Source of the DNA: Paraburkholderia sp. BCC1885 | GTDB taxonomy: Bacteria; Pseudomonadota; Gammaproteobacteria; Burkholderiales; Burkholderiaceae | Direction of reading: 5' to 3' | DNA: 64,000 nucleotides | Assembly: GCF_900996235.1 (NCBI RefSeq) | Contig: NZ_CAAJGM010000099.1 | Coordinates: forward strand, 62,001-126,000 | In this document: in pieces, positions 34,984-43,748 of the stretch | How the letters are laid out: every line of letters begins with the position of its first letter | How positions within the stretch are numbered: position 1 is the stretch's first letter | Made by a program: the position numbers and the translations under genes | Notes under the pieces: model-generated | What the model was told of the DNA's origin: nothing | The model's input: the letters and a program-made list of their open reading frames with translations, nothing else | The model's database searches: none

Positions 34984-35394
34984 CTAGCTGCCCTTCGGTC
35001 CCTTGCCGGTCACGAGTCCCACCTGCGACAGGTCAAGGCGCCGCAACAGATCGAGCACGTCCATCACCTTCTGGTATGCGACCGTCGAATCGCCCTTGAG
35101 CACGATCGGCACGTCCGGCGTTGTCGCCTTGATCGTGCGCAGCCGGTTCTCCAGCTCGTCCATGGACACCGGGTATGCATCCAGATAGATCTGGCCGGAA
35201 TCGGACACGGTGATCGCCTTCGTCTGCGGTTTCGCCATACTCGCCGAGGAACTTGCCTTCGGCAGGTCGACCTTAATGCCCTGCACCGAGGCGGTCGTCA
35301 TGATGATGAAAATGATCAGCAGCACGTACGCCAGATCCAGCATCGGCGTGATGTTGATGTCGTCGTACGGCTTCTCGTCGTCCTGAACCTGCAT
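34984..35394 (-). CDS. exbD: ExbD/TolR family proton-channel protein
   Basis: 136 residues. One N-terminal membrane helix, ITPMLDLAYVLLIIFIIMTT, carries the channel Asp20. The periplasmic domain includes LPKASSSASMAKPQTKAITV, GQIYLDAYPVSMDELENRL and VPIVLKGDSTVAYQKVMDVL. It forms the ExbB5-ExbD2-type motor with the upstream fused ExbB. GGAG precedes the ATG at 35394. It is the second gene of the tpsB-adjacent run exbB, exbD, tonB. Confidence 0.95.
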   Translation of the reverse strand: MQVQDDEKPYDDINITPMLDLAYVLLIIFIIMTTASVQGIKVDLPKASSSASMAKPQTKAITVSDSGQIYLDAYPVSMDELENRLRTIKATTPDVPIVLKGDSTVAYQKVMDVLDLLRRLDLSQVGLVTGKGPKGS

Positions 35395-35417
35395 GGCTTT
35401 GGCTCCCCGTTATCGCG

Positions 35418-37214
35418 TTACTCGGCAGCCAGCGAATGGTCGGGGCTGCGATGCGCCTCGGCCAGTCGCGTGACGAACTCGTCGACAAACACCTGCATGT
35501 TCGCGGTGACGTTCTTGTTGCGGATGAGCAGGTAGTTGTAGCCAAAGAGGGCCGGGATCGCGACGAACAGGCCCGTGACCGTGGCGAGCAGTGCGGCGGC
35601 AATACCCGGCGCGATAGCGTTCACGTTGACGTCACCGGCGGCGGCGATCGCAGCGAACGTGATCATCACGCCGACCACCGTCCCCAGAAGACCGAGGAAC
35701 GGTCCGCCCGAGATAGCAATCGTGAGCAGCACCATCGACTTCGACAGTCGCTGGTTCTCACGCACCAACGTGGCATCCATAGTGGCGCGAATCGCTTCGA
35801 TCGATTCCGTCGTGATCACCGTGCGTCCATTACTCTCTACCCGACTGTGGATTTCTGCGACGCCCACCCGATAGAGCCGGTACAGCGACGACTGGCGCAG
35901 ACGGCGGCCCTCATCGGTCTTCTCATCCGTGTGAGCAAGTCCCACCAGGTGCTTGCCCGCCACTTCACGGAAGCGCCGGACGAAGAAACCATTGGCCTTG
36001 TCGACCTGACCCACATAGGTCGCCTTGTTCCACATCACGACCCACGAGATGAAGGCCATGAGCAGCAGGATCCCGATCACGACCCAGGCGTCAATCGTCA
36101 CCGACTTGACGATCACGCCGAAGTAGCCAAAGCCGAAGCCCGACTGCTTCTCGTCTGCGCCGTAGGCGACCAGTTTCGATTCCGAACCCTCGCTCAGCGC
36201 GTCGAGCGCAATCAGGGTGGGCGAGCGTGCGACCTTCGAGAGGCGCAACTCGTCCATCTCGCCGGAGAATCCGGCGAAGCCCGCCGGTGCATTCGCCACG
36301 TCGCCGCCAATCGCCACCGGCGCATTGAGCGCCGGCAACACCGCTGCGACCTGAGCGTACTGCTTGCCACCCACATAGAGCGTCAGGTTCTTGCCATCAG
36401 CGGTGACAACGATGTCGCTCCATTGGCCGGCTGCCACCGGCTGGCCCGCCGGCGTGCGGGCTGGCGTGGCACCGCCGTCAACCTCCGCGAACGGCACGCC
36501 ATTATCCAGACCGATCAATAGCGCATTGGCGCCATCGCGGCGACCGTAGAGCAATGAGTTCGGTGCGAGTGCGCTCGGCTTCACCCAGTCGCTGAACGTG
36601 AAGTTGCCGCCGGCGGGAATCGCAAGCGAGGGGGTCGCGGCCAGGTTGATCGGCGTCGTGCCATTGAACTGCGCGGCCTTGCCGATAATGCCGTCTTCGA
36701 CGATGCGTGCCGGGGCGTTCTGGGCGTTGTTGCCGTATGCGGTCAGGTCCTTGGACGGTGTGCCACCCGCATCGTTGAAGTGGTAGACCACCGTGTAGTC
36801 AGGATCAAACGTCTCGGCTGCCTTGCCGCCGTCCGGGGCCTTCTTGTTGCCGTAGTACATCCAGATCGATTGCGCCGCACCCGCGGGGAACTGTGGGACG
36901 TCGACCCAGATCAGCGCGACGCCAAGCACCGGGTCATACTGCTCGATGTGGTAGTTCAGCGGCGTCTTGTCGTCGGCGCCGACAAAGCGGATATCGGCGC
37001 CGTTGTCCTCGAGCCCGTCGAACTGGAAGTTGCCTGAATGGAGGCGGATGAGCAGCGGCACCCGGCCGGCCGACTCCGCCACATTGGCACCCTTCGGGCT
37101 CGTGTCGATCGTAATGGCCTTGCGGTACGACCAGTCGTTCTGCCACCACGCGTTGGCGACACCTGGCAGCCACATGAACGCTGCCGTCAGTACAAGAAAA
37201 AAAGCTCGCTTCAC
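35418..37214 (-). CDS. exbB: DUF2341-LamG domain protein fused to ExbB proton channel
   Basis: 598 residues. The signal peptide is 1-22 (FFLVLTAAFMWLPGVANA). DUF2341 is at about 30-125 (WSYRKAITIDTS, VPLLIRLHSGNF, DIRFVGADDKTPLNYHIEQY). A LamG/concanavalin-like domain is at about 135-350 (VVYHFNDAGG, AAQFNGTTPINLA, FSGEMDELRLSKVARSPT). The first channel helix is at about 372-394, and an ExbB/MotA domain follows (YRVGVAEIHSRVE, ISGGPFLGLLGTVVGVMITF, IAAALLATVTGLFVAIPALF). The fusion puts a carbohydrate-binding-like module in the periplasm directly on the motor. GGGGGAGTGGATT precedes GTG at 37214. It is followed by exbD and tonB. Confidence 0.95.
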   Translation of the reverse strand: MKRAFFLVLTAAFMWLPGVANAWWQNDWSYRKAITIDTSPKGANVAESAGRVPLLIRLHSGNFQFDGLEDNGADIRFVGADDKTPLNYHIEQYDPVLGVALIWVDVPQFPAGAAQSIWMYYGNKKAPDGGKAAETFDPDYTVVYHFNDAGGTPSKDLTAYGNNAQNAPARIVEDGIIGKAAQFNGTTPINLAATPSLAIPAGGNFTFSDWVKPSALAPNSLLYGRRDGANALLIGLDNGVPFAEVDGGATPARTPAGQPVAAGQWSDIVVTADGKNLTLYVGGKQYAQVAAVLPALNAPVAIGGDVANAPAGFAGFSGEMDELRLSKVARSPTLIALDALSEGSESKLVAYGADEKQSGFGFGYFGVIVKSVTIDAWVVIGILLLMAFISWVVMWNKATYVGQVDKANGFFVRRFREVAGKHLVGLAHTDEKTDEGRRLRQSSLYRLYRVGVAEIHSRVESNGRTVITTESIEAIRATMDATLVRENQRLSKSMVLLTIAISGGPFLGLLGTVVGVMITFAAIAAAGDVNVNAIAPGIAAALLATVTGLFVAIPALFGYNYLLIRNKNVTANMQVFVDEFVTRLAEAHRSPDHSLAAE

Positions 37215-37274
37215 AATCCACTCCCCCGATAGGCCAGCGCGATCACGAGGCGCCGGCGCAACATGTAAAAACCG

Positions 37275-38915
37275 TCAGAAACTCGCTCGTACGTAGAAAT
37301 CGAACCGCGGGTTATATGCCCGGGTAAAGGTTCCCGACCTCAGCGGAAACGCCATTTCCAGATCCGCGCTCGTGTATTTGAAAACCTGGAACCGTGTGCC
37401 CAGCCCCGCGGAAATCATGGTGAAGTCCGACGTCTGCTCCGGCAAAGGACTGAGCAACCAGAGATGCGCCGCATCGACAAACGCGTGGAAGCGCCATTCA
37501 TTGACCGCGCTGCCGATGTACTTTGCGATCGATGGACTGCGCAGTTCAACCGAGCCAATCACACCGCTGTCGGCGGTGTCTTCTGCTTCGAGATAGCCTC
37601 GTACCGTATTGATGCCGCCCGCGGCGAACTGCTCACTCGATACGAGCGGCGAGTTGGCGAACTGCGCGGAGACGTGCCCGTTCAACTGGATATCGTGATC
37701 GAAGTCCTGCGTGTGATTGACGTCGAATTTTCCATAGACAAAGTCCGCGGTCGCGTTGAAACGCTTGTTGTCGAAAGCGTCCGCATCACTGCCAATGCCG
37801 CGGATATCGGTCGTCACCGATGCGGAGAATGAGGTCTGCGAATTCTTACGATTGAGTTGCCCGTTATAGGCAAACGTGATCGGGATGTAGGTCAGCGGCG
37901 CCGAGGATGTCTGACCTGCGATCGTGTCGTTCTCGTCGAAGTGCTTATGATCGATCTCGATACTCACCGACTGCGAATACGTGTCGGTCGAAGGCAACGC
38001 ATAGATCGCGGTCAACCCGAATGACGTCCCTTTACCCAGCACGTTCGTGCCACCCACCGACGCGACGTTGCTGTTCGAGTGATAGGCCGTTGCCAGCAGG
38101 CTCCAGTTGGTGCCCTGAAGTGGCGCCAGATAGGAGAATGAATAGACCTCGGCGTCCTGCGGGTGTTGTGGCGCGAGCAGGAAGCTACCCGAGATCACGT
38201 GCCCGAGCTGCCACAGGTTCGAGTAGCTGACCGATGCCACCGTGCGCAGAACCGATGTATCGGGGCTCTGATCGTTGTTCACTTCGAGGCTGCCATGCGC
38301 TGGATTGTGGTCGTCGACCTTGAGGTCAACGTCGACCGTCTGCGGGAGCACGCCCGGCTTCAGTATCGGAATCACCTGCCGGTCGGGAGACTTGTTGAGA
38401 TCGGTCAACTGCTGCTGCGCAGCCGTAAAGTCCGGCACGCCACCCTCTGCCAGCGCCGGGACCGCCTCGCGGATATTCTGCGGCGAGTAATACTTCGCGC
38501 CGTCCACGCGCAGTCGCCCCACCTTCGCCTCCACTACCTGCAGCACGATCACACCGTTGGTCACATGCTGCTGGGGCAGTTCCACGACAACCGACTGGAA
38601 ACCCCGGTCCTGATAGACTTTCTGGAGCGCATCGCGCGCGGCATTCACGTCGCCGAGCGTTTTGCCAGGTCCCTCAAACGGGTACACGGCCTTCTCCACG
38701 TCTATGGACTGCAGCGCCGTATTGCCCCGTACGATGTATTCGTTCACGTCGAATGTCCCGGATGAACCGCCAGCGGCAGAAGAGCGTGCGCCCACCGCAT
38801 CCGGTACAGCCGTCTGCGCCTGCGCAGTACCTGCCAGCGCGACGCCGCCCACCAGCACTACTCCGACCCAGTGCCGCCGTCGCCTGATCCTTCCCCCGTG
38901 AAGCATTGGCGTCAT
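37275..38915 (-). CDS. ShlB/FhaC/HecB-type two-partner secretion transporter (TpsB)
   Basis: 546 residues. A signal peptide (VGVVLVGGVALAGTAQAQ) is followed by a POTRA domain pair at about 45-190 (FDVNEYIVRGNTALQSIDVE, GFQSVVVELPQQHVTNGVIV). The 16-strand barrel runs to the C-terminus, with the TpsB/BamA signature loop AGGINTVRGYLEAE and a final VRASF. These proteins export filamentous adhesins across the outer membrane. The matching adhesin is plausibly the giant FHA-like protein at 59154. GGGGAG precedes the ATG at 38915. It heads the long minus-strand run. Confidence 0.93.
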   Translation of the reverse strand: MTPMLHGGRIRRRRHWVGVVLVGGVALAGTAQAQTAVPDAVGARSSAAGGSSGTFDVNEYIVRGNTALQSIDVEKAVYPFEGPGKTLGDVNAARDALQKVYQDRGFQSVVVELPQQHVTNGVIVLQVVEAKVGRLRVDGAKYYSPQNIREAVPALAEGGVPDFTAAQQQLTDLNKSPDRQVIPILKPGVLPQTVDVDLKVDDHNPAHGSLEVNNDQSPDTSVLRTVASVSYSNLWQLGHVISGSFLLAPQHPQDAEVYSFSYLAPLQGTNWSLLATAYHSNSNVASVGGTNVLGKGTSFGLTAIYALPSTDTYSQSVSIEIDHKHFDENDTIAGQTSSAPLTYIPITFAYNGQLNRKNSQTSFSASVTTDIRGIGSDADAFDNKRFNATADFVYGKFDVNHTQDFDHDIQLNGHVSAQFANSPLVSSEQFAAGGINTVRGYLEAEDTADSGVIGSVELRSPSIAKYIGSAVNEWRFHAFVDAAHLWLLSPLPEQTSDFTMISAGLGTRFQVFKYTSADLEMAFPLRSGTFTRAYNPRFDFYVRASF

Positions 38916-39357
38916 TGCGCCACTCCCCTTTGCTCAATGGTGATCCAGCTCCGTAACGCACGGCTGGAAGATTTATACACAGCGTCATGCACCCATCGCA
39001 TCGCGATCGCGACTGACATATCCTAAGTACAACGAATCGTAAATAAAAATGAGTTTCCCGCTGCCACAGGTGGCAGTCCACTTTACAAACCATACCGGTG
39101 GATGCATGTCGCCGGAAGAGAGTGCAACGCAGATATAACGAAACGGTGAATCTGGTGAGGGAACCGTAACCGCCCCCCCGATGTCTGAACCAACATTTAT
39201 ACGTATCAGACGACAAGGCAGCATCGTAGTGCGTGTGCGTGTCCCTTTGGCGACTGCAATCGGTGATACGTGTCACGAAAAGTTCAACTTGTATGCTCTA
39301 CGAACGAGCGCCTGCGATGTACGATCCCGTTCATCGTCCAGACGGGATGGAACAGCG
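38916..39357. promoter_or_regulatory. Divergent regulatory region between tpsB and gspK
   Basis: This 442-bp region must hold the promoters for both the 24-kb minus-strand cluster and the plus-strand gspK. It includes a perfect 12-bp palindrome, TCGCGATCGCGA (39001-39012), and a relatively AT-rich patch around 39020-39060. No exact -35/-10 could be fixed on either strand. The first ATG of the gspK frame (39181) has no ribosome site. Confidence 0.5.
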
Positions 39358-40386
39358 ATGCGCAGTGCGAAATGTCCTCACCACATGCGGTATCCGCGCC
39401 CAGGCGCTACACGCGAGCGGGGCATTGCGATCGTGACGGCGTTGCTGGTGGTCGCGCTGGTAGCGGCGCTCGCCGCGAGCGTCGTGTGGCGCGAGCTGGT
39501 GGCCGTGCGCGACGTGAGCAACCAGCGACTGAACACGGAAATGATGTGGGTAGAACGCGCCGCAGTGGAATGGGCGAGAGCGGCGCTGCGCGAACAGGCC
39601 GCCACATCGAATGTCGCATTTTACGGCCAGCAATGGTCCAGCCCCGTGCGCGATGTGCAGCTCGCGGACTTTCTGCCGCGCGAGGCGATCGCAGTCAATG
39701 GCGATCTCGCCGACGCCTACATCTCGGGGCAGGTCGAGGACGCGCAGGCCAAGTTCAATGTCATGGACCTCGTCTCCCGGCCCGGACCGAGCCAGCCTTA
39801 TCAGGTCGACGGTTCCGGCGTACTGGCATACCGACGCCTGCTCAGCGATTTGTCTCTGAGTCCCGCGCTCGCACAGACGACGGCAGACTACATCCTGCTC
39901 TCGCGCGGCATCGGCGGAGGTGAAAGCTGGCCGCTGCAACTGGTGTCCGTCGAGGATCTGGTCCGGGTACCCGGATATGATAAGGATACCGTAAGAATCC
40001 TGTCGAACTTCGTTACTGTCCTGCCAGACTACACACTGGTGAACGCCAATACCGCGCCAGCGCCGGCGCTCGTTGCCGCCATACCGGCCCTTTCAGACGA
40101 GCAGGCGCAAATGCTGACCCAACGACGCAGTACGGCTTACTTCAACAGCGCGATGGACATCGCACTCGTTCTGGCGCCCGTTCTGACAGCGGGCTCCACG
40201 TCGGCGACCACCACGACCGGCCTTCCGTCCGGGGCGCTTGCCGGCGTGAACAGCGGCTACTTCATCGTGCACTGCCGAATCCATTCGGCGCGGATCAATA
40301 CCCGTATCGATACTCTGATCGCCCGCTACGGCATCGGCGATTTCAGCTGGACATCGGTCATCTGGGTGCACCGGCTCGCAAGCTGA
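39358..40386 (+). CDS. gspK: Type II secretion minor pseudopilin GspK
   Basis: 342 residues. A prepilin-type leader ends in TRERG, then IAIVTALLVVALVAALAASV with cleavage before Ile23 and no Glu at position five, as usual for GspK. The large periplasmic domain includes QVEDAQAKFNVMDLVSRPGP, the helix-hairpin-helix-like LVSVEDLVRVPGYDKDTVRI and VLPDYTLVNANTAPAPAL, which is the GspK signature region. It caps the pseudopilus, normally with GspI and GspJ, which are absent here. It lies on the opposite strand from the other gsp genes, separated by a 4-kb island. GGGATGG precedes the ATG at 39358. Confidence 0.92.
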   Translation: MRSAKCPHHMRYPRPGATRERGIAIVTALLVVALVAALAASVVWRELVAVRDVSNQRLNTEMMWVERAAVEWARAALREQAATSNVAFYGQQWSSPVRDVQLADFLPREAIAVNGDLADAYISGQVEDAQAKFNVMDLVSRPGPSQPYQVDGSGVLAYRRLLSDLSLSPALAQTTADYILLSRGIGGGESWPLQLVSVEDLVRVPGYDKDTVRILSNFVTVLPDYTLVNANTAPAPALVAAIPALSDEQAQMLTQRRSTAYFNSAMDIALVLAPVLTAGSTSATTTTGLPSGALAGVNSGYFIVHCRIHSARINTRIDTLIARYGIGDFSWTSVIWVHRLAS

Positions 40387-40414
40387 AGCTGTCCTGACCG
40401 GTCGGCCTCAGACG

Positions 40415-40672
40415 TCAGCCGATACAGTCGCATCCGCGCTCTTCGTTCACCTCTCGCCCCTCCGTCTGCCGGATGACCAGTTCCTGCCGGTACCCGTCGA
40501 GTTCCCGTACGAGGCTGCCCCAGTGTTCCATTGAAAGCAGGCACATCAACGGTTCGTTCCTGCGCAGGAGCACAACCGGATGCCCCTCGCACTCTTTGCC
40601 CATGGCAACGGGGTCCCGGATGAACTCCGTCAACGTCTTTTGAACCGGGTGATGAATTTCGATGTGCTTCAC
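40415..40672 (-). CDS. Orphan Phd/YefM-like antitoxin
   Basis: 85 residues from GTG at 40672, with AGGGGAT seven bases upstream. The sequence EIHHPVQKTLTEFIRDPVAM, then GHPVVLLRRNEPLMCLLSME matches the prevent-host-death fold (beta-strand PVVLLRRNEP and the following helix). The C-terminus is an extended acidic region, as in toxin-binding tails. No toxin gene follows. The next gene is gspK, which converges with it 28 bp away. It is either a remnant of a toxin-antitoxin pair or a free-standing regulator. Confidence 0.75.
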   Translation of the reverse strand: MKHIEIHHPVQKTLTEFIRDPVAMGKECEGHPVVLLRRNEPLMCLLSMEHWGSLVRELDGYRQELVIRQTEGREVNEERGCDCIG

Positions 40673-41966
40673 GTCTGATCCCCTCGTGTCTGACTGCATA
40701 CGCGATCACCGGCGCCACTGTGTAACGCCGGATCCCAAACTGCATAAACGTATTAAGCCTTTATTGAATGGCCAAGTTTATATTCACACCCCTGATTGCA
40801 CAACCCGATTTTGTGGAGGGGTGACGATTTACCCTTGCCCATCCCGCAGACTCGCTCTTCACACAATGTTACCAATTATTAAATGCCATCTTTCACCCGA
40901 AGAATCATACTGCTTCACTGAAGATGAAACTGTCGAAATCCTGCCAAGCCTTGTCGGGTATACGATTTGATGACGCGAATCTGCGATTCGCGTCACAGCT
41001 CTTTCACACTTGTGATTAAGTTTTTTAAATATCAAAAAATGCAATTCTTATCGTCTGTTACATGTCACATATTATGATTCCAGGTATCAATATAATCCCG
41101 TGACGTGCTTCCTGAGCGGCCTCGCAGACGCTGTTTCTGGTTTTCGTTTTTATTCCAAAAACAAATCGGGATAATCTCTCGATGTCCTAAGCTCCACAGA
41201 AGCTGCGGTTGTTTTATGAGCATTAGAAAATGATGTGCGTCGCGCAAAAACTACGTCGATGCCGCTCCACGATGGTTCACGAAGCGCCACGCCGCGCTGC
41301 ATGGTGGTCCGCTGGCACACTATGGCCCGGCTCCTGTCGAAACATCACCCTATAGACAGGTGCGTCACGTCTCGTCGCCCAGCCTCGTCGCCCAGCCGTG
41401 AGCTGCCCAGCGATGCTGCAACGCGCCCACGCGCATCCGGGACTGTGTTCCCAACCTCGCCGACGGCCGCACGCAATGTCCTGCATCCCATGCGCGCCCT
41501 GGTGCGAAAGCTGCGCTCGCCCCGTCCTGCGCTCGTCAGCAGACGACCACATCACGTCGCCCGCAGCGCGGGACACACACACGTATCCACCGGATGACGG
41601 CACATCGCCACGCAAAGCGCGTCAGTCGTCTGAGGTCGCCAACCCAACTGGTACTACCCGCGCGCGCGTGACCGCTATGCCGTGATCAACGCCGAGATTC
41701 CGACGTCTATGTGGAAGCCTGAACCGAAGTCCGTGAGTGGCCAAACGCATGATCGATGCAAGTGGCATGCCCCGCTTGAACCTCGAATGGCTACGATCGG
41801 CGGCACACCGCCCTGAACAGCCGCTCAGTGTCGGCTCGCTCTCACGCCGCTTTCGAACTGCATTGGCCACTAATATGCCGCTTTGACCGGTTTGCGGCCT
41901 GAAAACGGCCCTCTTGAGGATAATCAAGCGTGGGAGGTAGCAAGACCGATGACCAATTTCACCGTT
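40673..41966. other. Long AT-rich and degenerate region with a small ORF and hairpin
   Basis: No full gene is seen in ~1.3 kb. From 40740 to 41240 the DNA is clearly AT-rich. A 34-codon frame (40866-40970, MLPIIKCHLSPEESYCFTED..) ends exactly where a perfect 11-bp hairpin begins (40971-40995). From 41240 to 41960 both strands carry only short Arg/Pro/Ser-rich frames. A frame near 41640-41810 gives RDRYAVINAEIPTSMWKPEP, like a scrap of a protein gene. The whole is best seen as acquired or decayed DNA. Confidence 0.5.
40971..40995. terminator. Perfect 11-bp hairpin after a short ORF
   Basis: TGACGCGAATC and GATTCGCGTCA pair perfectly around the loop TGC. The left arm begins right after the TGA of the 34-codon frame 40866-40970. 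There is no long T-run on either strand, so it is a weak or Rho-assisted terminator, an RNA-stability hairpin or a protein-binding palindrome. Confidence 0.55.
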
Positions 41967-43133
41967 TCACTGGAACGCTTCAGGCGATGTTTCCCATTGG
42001 GCAGCTTCCTCGTCGGAAAGCCGCCGCGCGGTGCCAGGGCCGATGTACCACGAACTACCGTCAGCGAGCCGTGCGACAAGCGCGCCATGTCGGCCAAGTA
42101 TCAGGGGACGCCGAATGGCATCCACGACGGCAGCACCGGCCGGCTCTACGGAACGAATCGCCGCCTCGGATTCAGCGATCCATTGCTTGCGTTGCCGCAG
42201 CCCACCCGTTGTGCTTGCCTCCTCGCCGCCGACGACATCGAGAATCGGAGGGTTTCCAACTACCGCATTGAGAACGAGCCGCGTGAGCTGCGTCGCTCCT
42301 CCCAGGTCCAGTTCCACATCCACGGCGGTGCCGGCGTGTGACAGTCTGGATCGAGCCGCGTACAGCTTTCCCGTGGCCGCCGCCTGTCGTTCTGCTTCGT
42401 TTTGAGTCCCACCCAGCGACACTACGGCTCGCCTCACGAGCGTCCGTATCGCGGCCGTGTGAGACTCAAACTTCAGGTTGCGCAGGGCACTCAACAGCCC
42501 CGGGTCGCGGAACGCTTCAGCTTCGGCGAGCTTCTCGCCGATCCAGGCCGTTGTGACCGCGTCGCGTTTCGCAGGAGTCGCCAGCGCATCGAGGATCGTC
42601 AGTTTCGCCAGAAAGAGCGAGCGCGGCAGAACGTCGTACTGGGATGCGATGAACAGGTCCAAGGCGGCGAGAACCCTCGCATCGGTCACAGAAGGGCAGT
42701 TCTCAAGCGTTTCTTCCAGCACTTCCTTTGCCTTCCAGTTGCATGACCCCATAGGATCGGTCCACTCCGGAGCTGGTGTCAGGTGAGCCGGGATCAGTGT
42801 TGGAACAGAGCCATCATAGGTTGCCAGCGAAGATACATGGCATTCGTGGACGGGAATGCGGAAGTCGGCGCCCATGTTCATCGAAAGAACGGGGATTCGC
42901 GCTCGCAAGTCGGCGAGCAGGCTTCGCGCTTCCAGTTCGCACAAGGGGTCGAACAGGAGCCACTGCTTGATCACCATCGCGCTCGTCGAGATGAACGACA
43001 TGTATGGTTCTCGCTCGAGTAGTCGCGCCTTTCGGCCCAGCGCGGTGACGAACCCGTCAGGGGGAGCGTCAAGCAGCATGCCTGGTGTAGTCTCGAGTGG
43101 GACGTGTAACCAATATTGCTCGCGCACTGACAT
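41967..43133 (-). CDS. HEPN-type protein, larger of an adjacent pair
   Basis: 388 residues, soluble. The first ~135 residues form an uncharacterised domain. The helical centre (about 150-275) resembles HEPN/ApeA proteins: AALDLFIASQYDVLPRSLFL, then KLYAARSRLSHAG with R261-x4-H266, a possible HEPN RNase motif. The C-terminal ~110 residues are a separate domain (VDAIRRPLILGRHGALVARL). The ATG at 43133 has only a weak ribosome site, and a TTG at 43145 is possible. The gene lies 48 bp after the other HEPN-like gene, in an island between gspK and gspM. It is plausibly part of a defence module, but this is not shown. Confidence 0.65.
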   Translation of the reverse strand: MSVREQYWLHVPLETTPGMLLDAPPDGFVTALGRKARLLEREPYMSFISTSAMVIKQWLLFDPLCELEARSLLADLRARIPVLSMNMGADFRIPVHECHVSSLATYDGSVPTLIPAHLTPAPEWTDPMGSCNWKAKEVLEETLENCPSVTDARVLAALDLFIASQYDVLPRSLFLAKLTILDALATPAKRDAVTTAWIGEKLAEAEAFRDPGLLSALRNLKFESHTAAIRTLVRRAVVSLGGTQNEAERQAAATGKLYAARSRLSHAGTAVDVELDLGGATQLTRLVLNAVVGNPPILDVVGGEEASTTGGLRQRKQWIAESEAAIRSVEPAGAAVVDAIRRPLILGRHGALVARLADGSSWYIGPGTARRLSDEEAAQWETSPEAFQ

Positions 43134-43181
43134 ATCGTTATCCAAAAATTTCCGACTGCTCTACTACCCATTCGTCATTAC

Positions 43182-43748
43182 TCATCCCGCTCTGCCCGGT
43201 TCCAGTGACCTAGTTGCGTCGGTGGCCACCTCTGCAGCCCTTCGTAGTTCCTCTTGATACCCGTTCGCAAACTCTCGCATGTCGGCCGGGTACCTGGTCT
43301 GCGGGTTGACGACCGCCCACTCGGAAAAGAGATACGAATTGTGGTAGTGATAGACCGCCTCCAGCGCAGCATCGAGCGAGGGGTAATGTGCGTTGCCTGG
43401 GTCCAGATCGTGATGCGCTGCGACCTCGTTACGGTAGTCCACCATTGACTGCCAGTATGTATCCCACTCGGCTTCGTTCATCCCCACAGCGGCGCGCAAG
43501 CCGGTTCGGAACTTGTCATGCCCGGCCTCGGGTATCAGTCGGCTCCAGTGGGTGTCTTCGTCACGGTTGCCGAACAGCTTGCACCACTCGATCACGGCGA
43601 GGTCCAGTGTCCCGCCCTGGATGATTCGCCAGAAATCGATGCGGGTCTGCGGCAGGACTTCATGCATCACCCGCTTCACGAGCGCCGTACGAGCGAAGCC
43701 CCAGCAAAGCTGTATGTGCCGCTCCACAATCTGTTCACGCGCCATCAT
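43182..43748 (-). CDS. HEPN-type protein, smaller of an adjacent pair
   Basis: 188 residues, all-helical, with no signal peptide. YRNEVAAHHDLDP carries R106-N-x4-H112, the form (R-polar-x4-6-H) of HEPN RNases. The surroundings (VIEWCKLFGNRDEDTHWSRL, AALEAVYHYHNSYLFSEW) resemble AbiV-like and other HEPN defence proteins. GGGGCAGAG precedes the ATG at 43748. It is 48 bp upstream of the larger HEPN-type gene, so they are one operon. The two may form a toxin pair or an abortive-infection unit. Confidence 0.65.
   Translation of the reverse strand: MMAREQIVERHIQLCWGFARTALVKRVMHEVLPQTRIDFWRIIQGGTLDLAVIEWCKLFGNRDEDTHWSRLIPEAGHDKFRTGLRAAVGMNEAEWDTYWQSMVDYRNEVAAHHDLDPGNAHYPSLDAALEAVYHYHNSYLFSEWAVVNPQTRYPADMREFANGYQEELRRAAEVATDATRSLEPGRAG

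Noticed and set aside
41277-41615. 112-codon minus-strand frame
   Set aside because: Arg/Ser-rich, no ribosome site, and frames shift around it. Treated as degenerate DNA.
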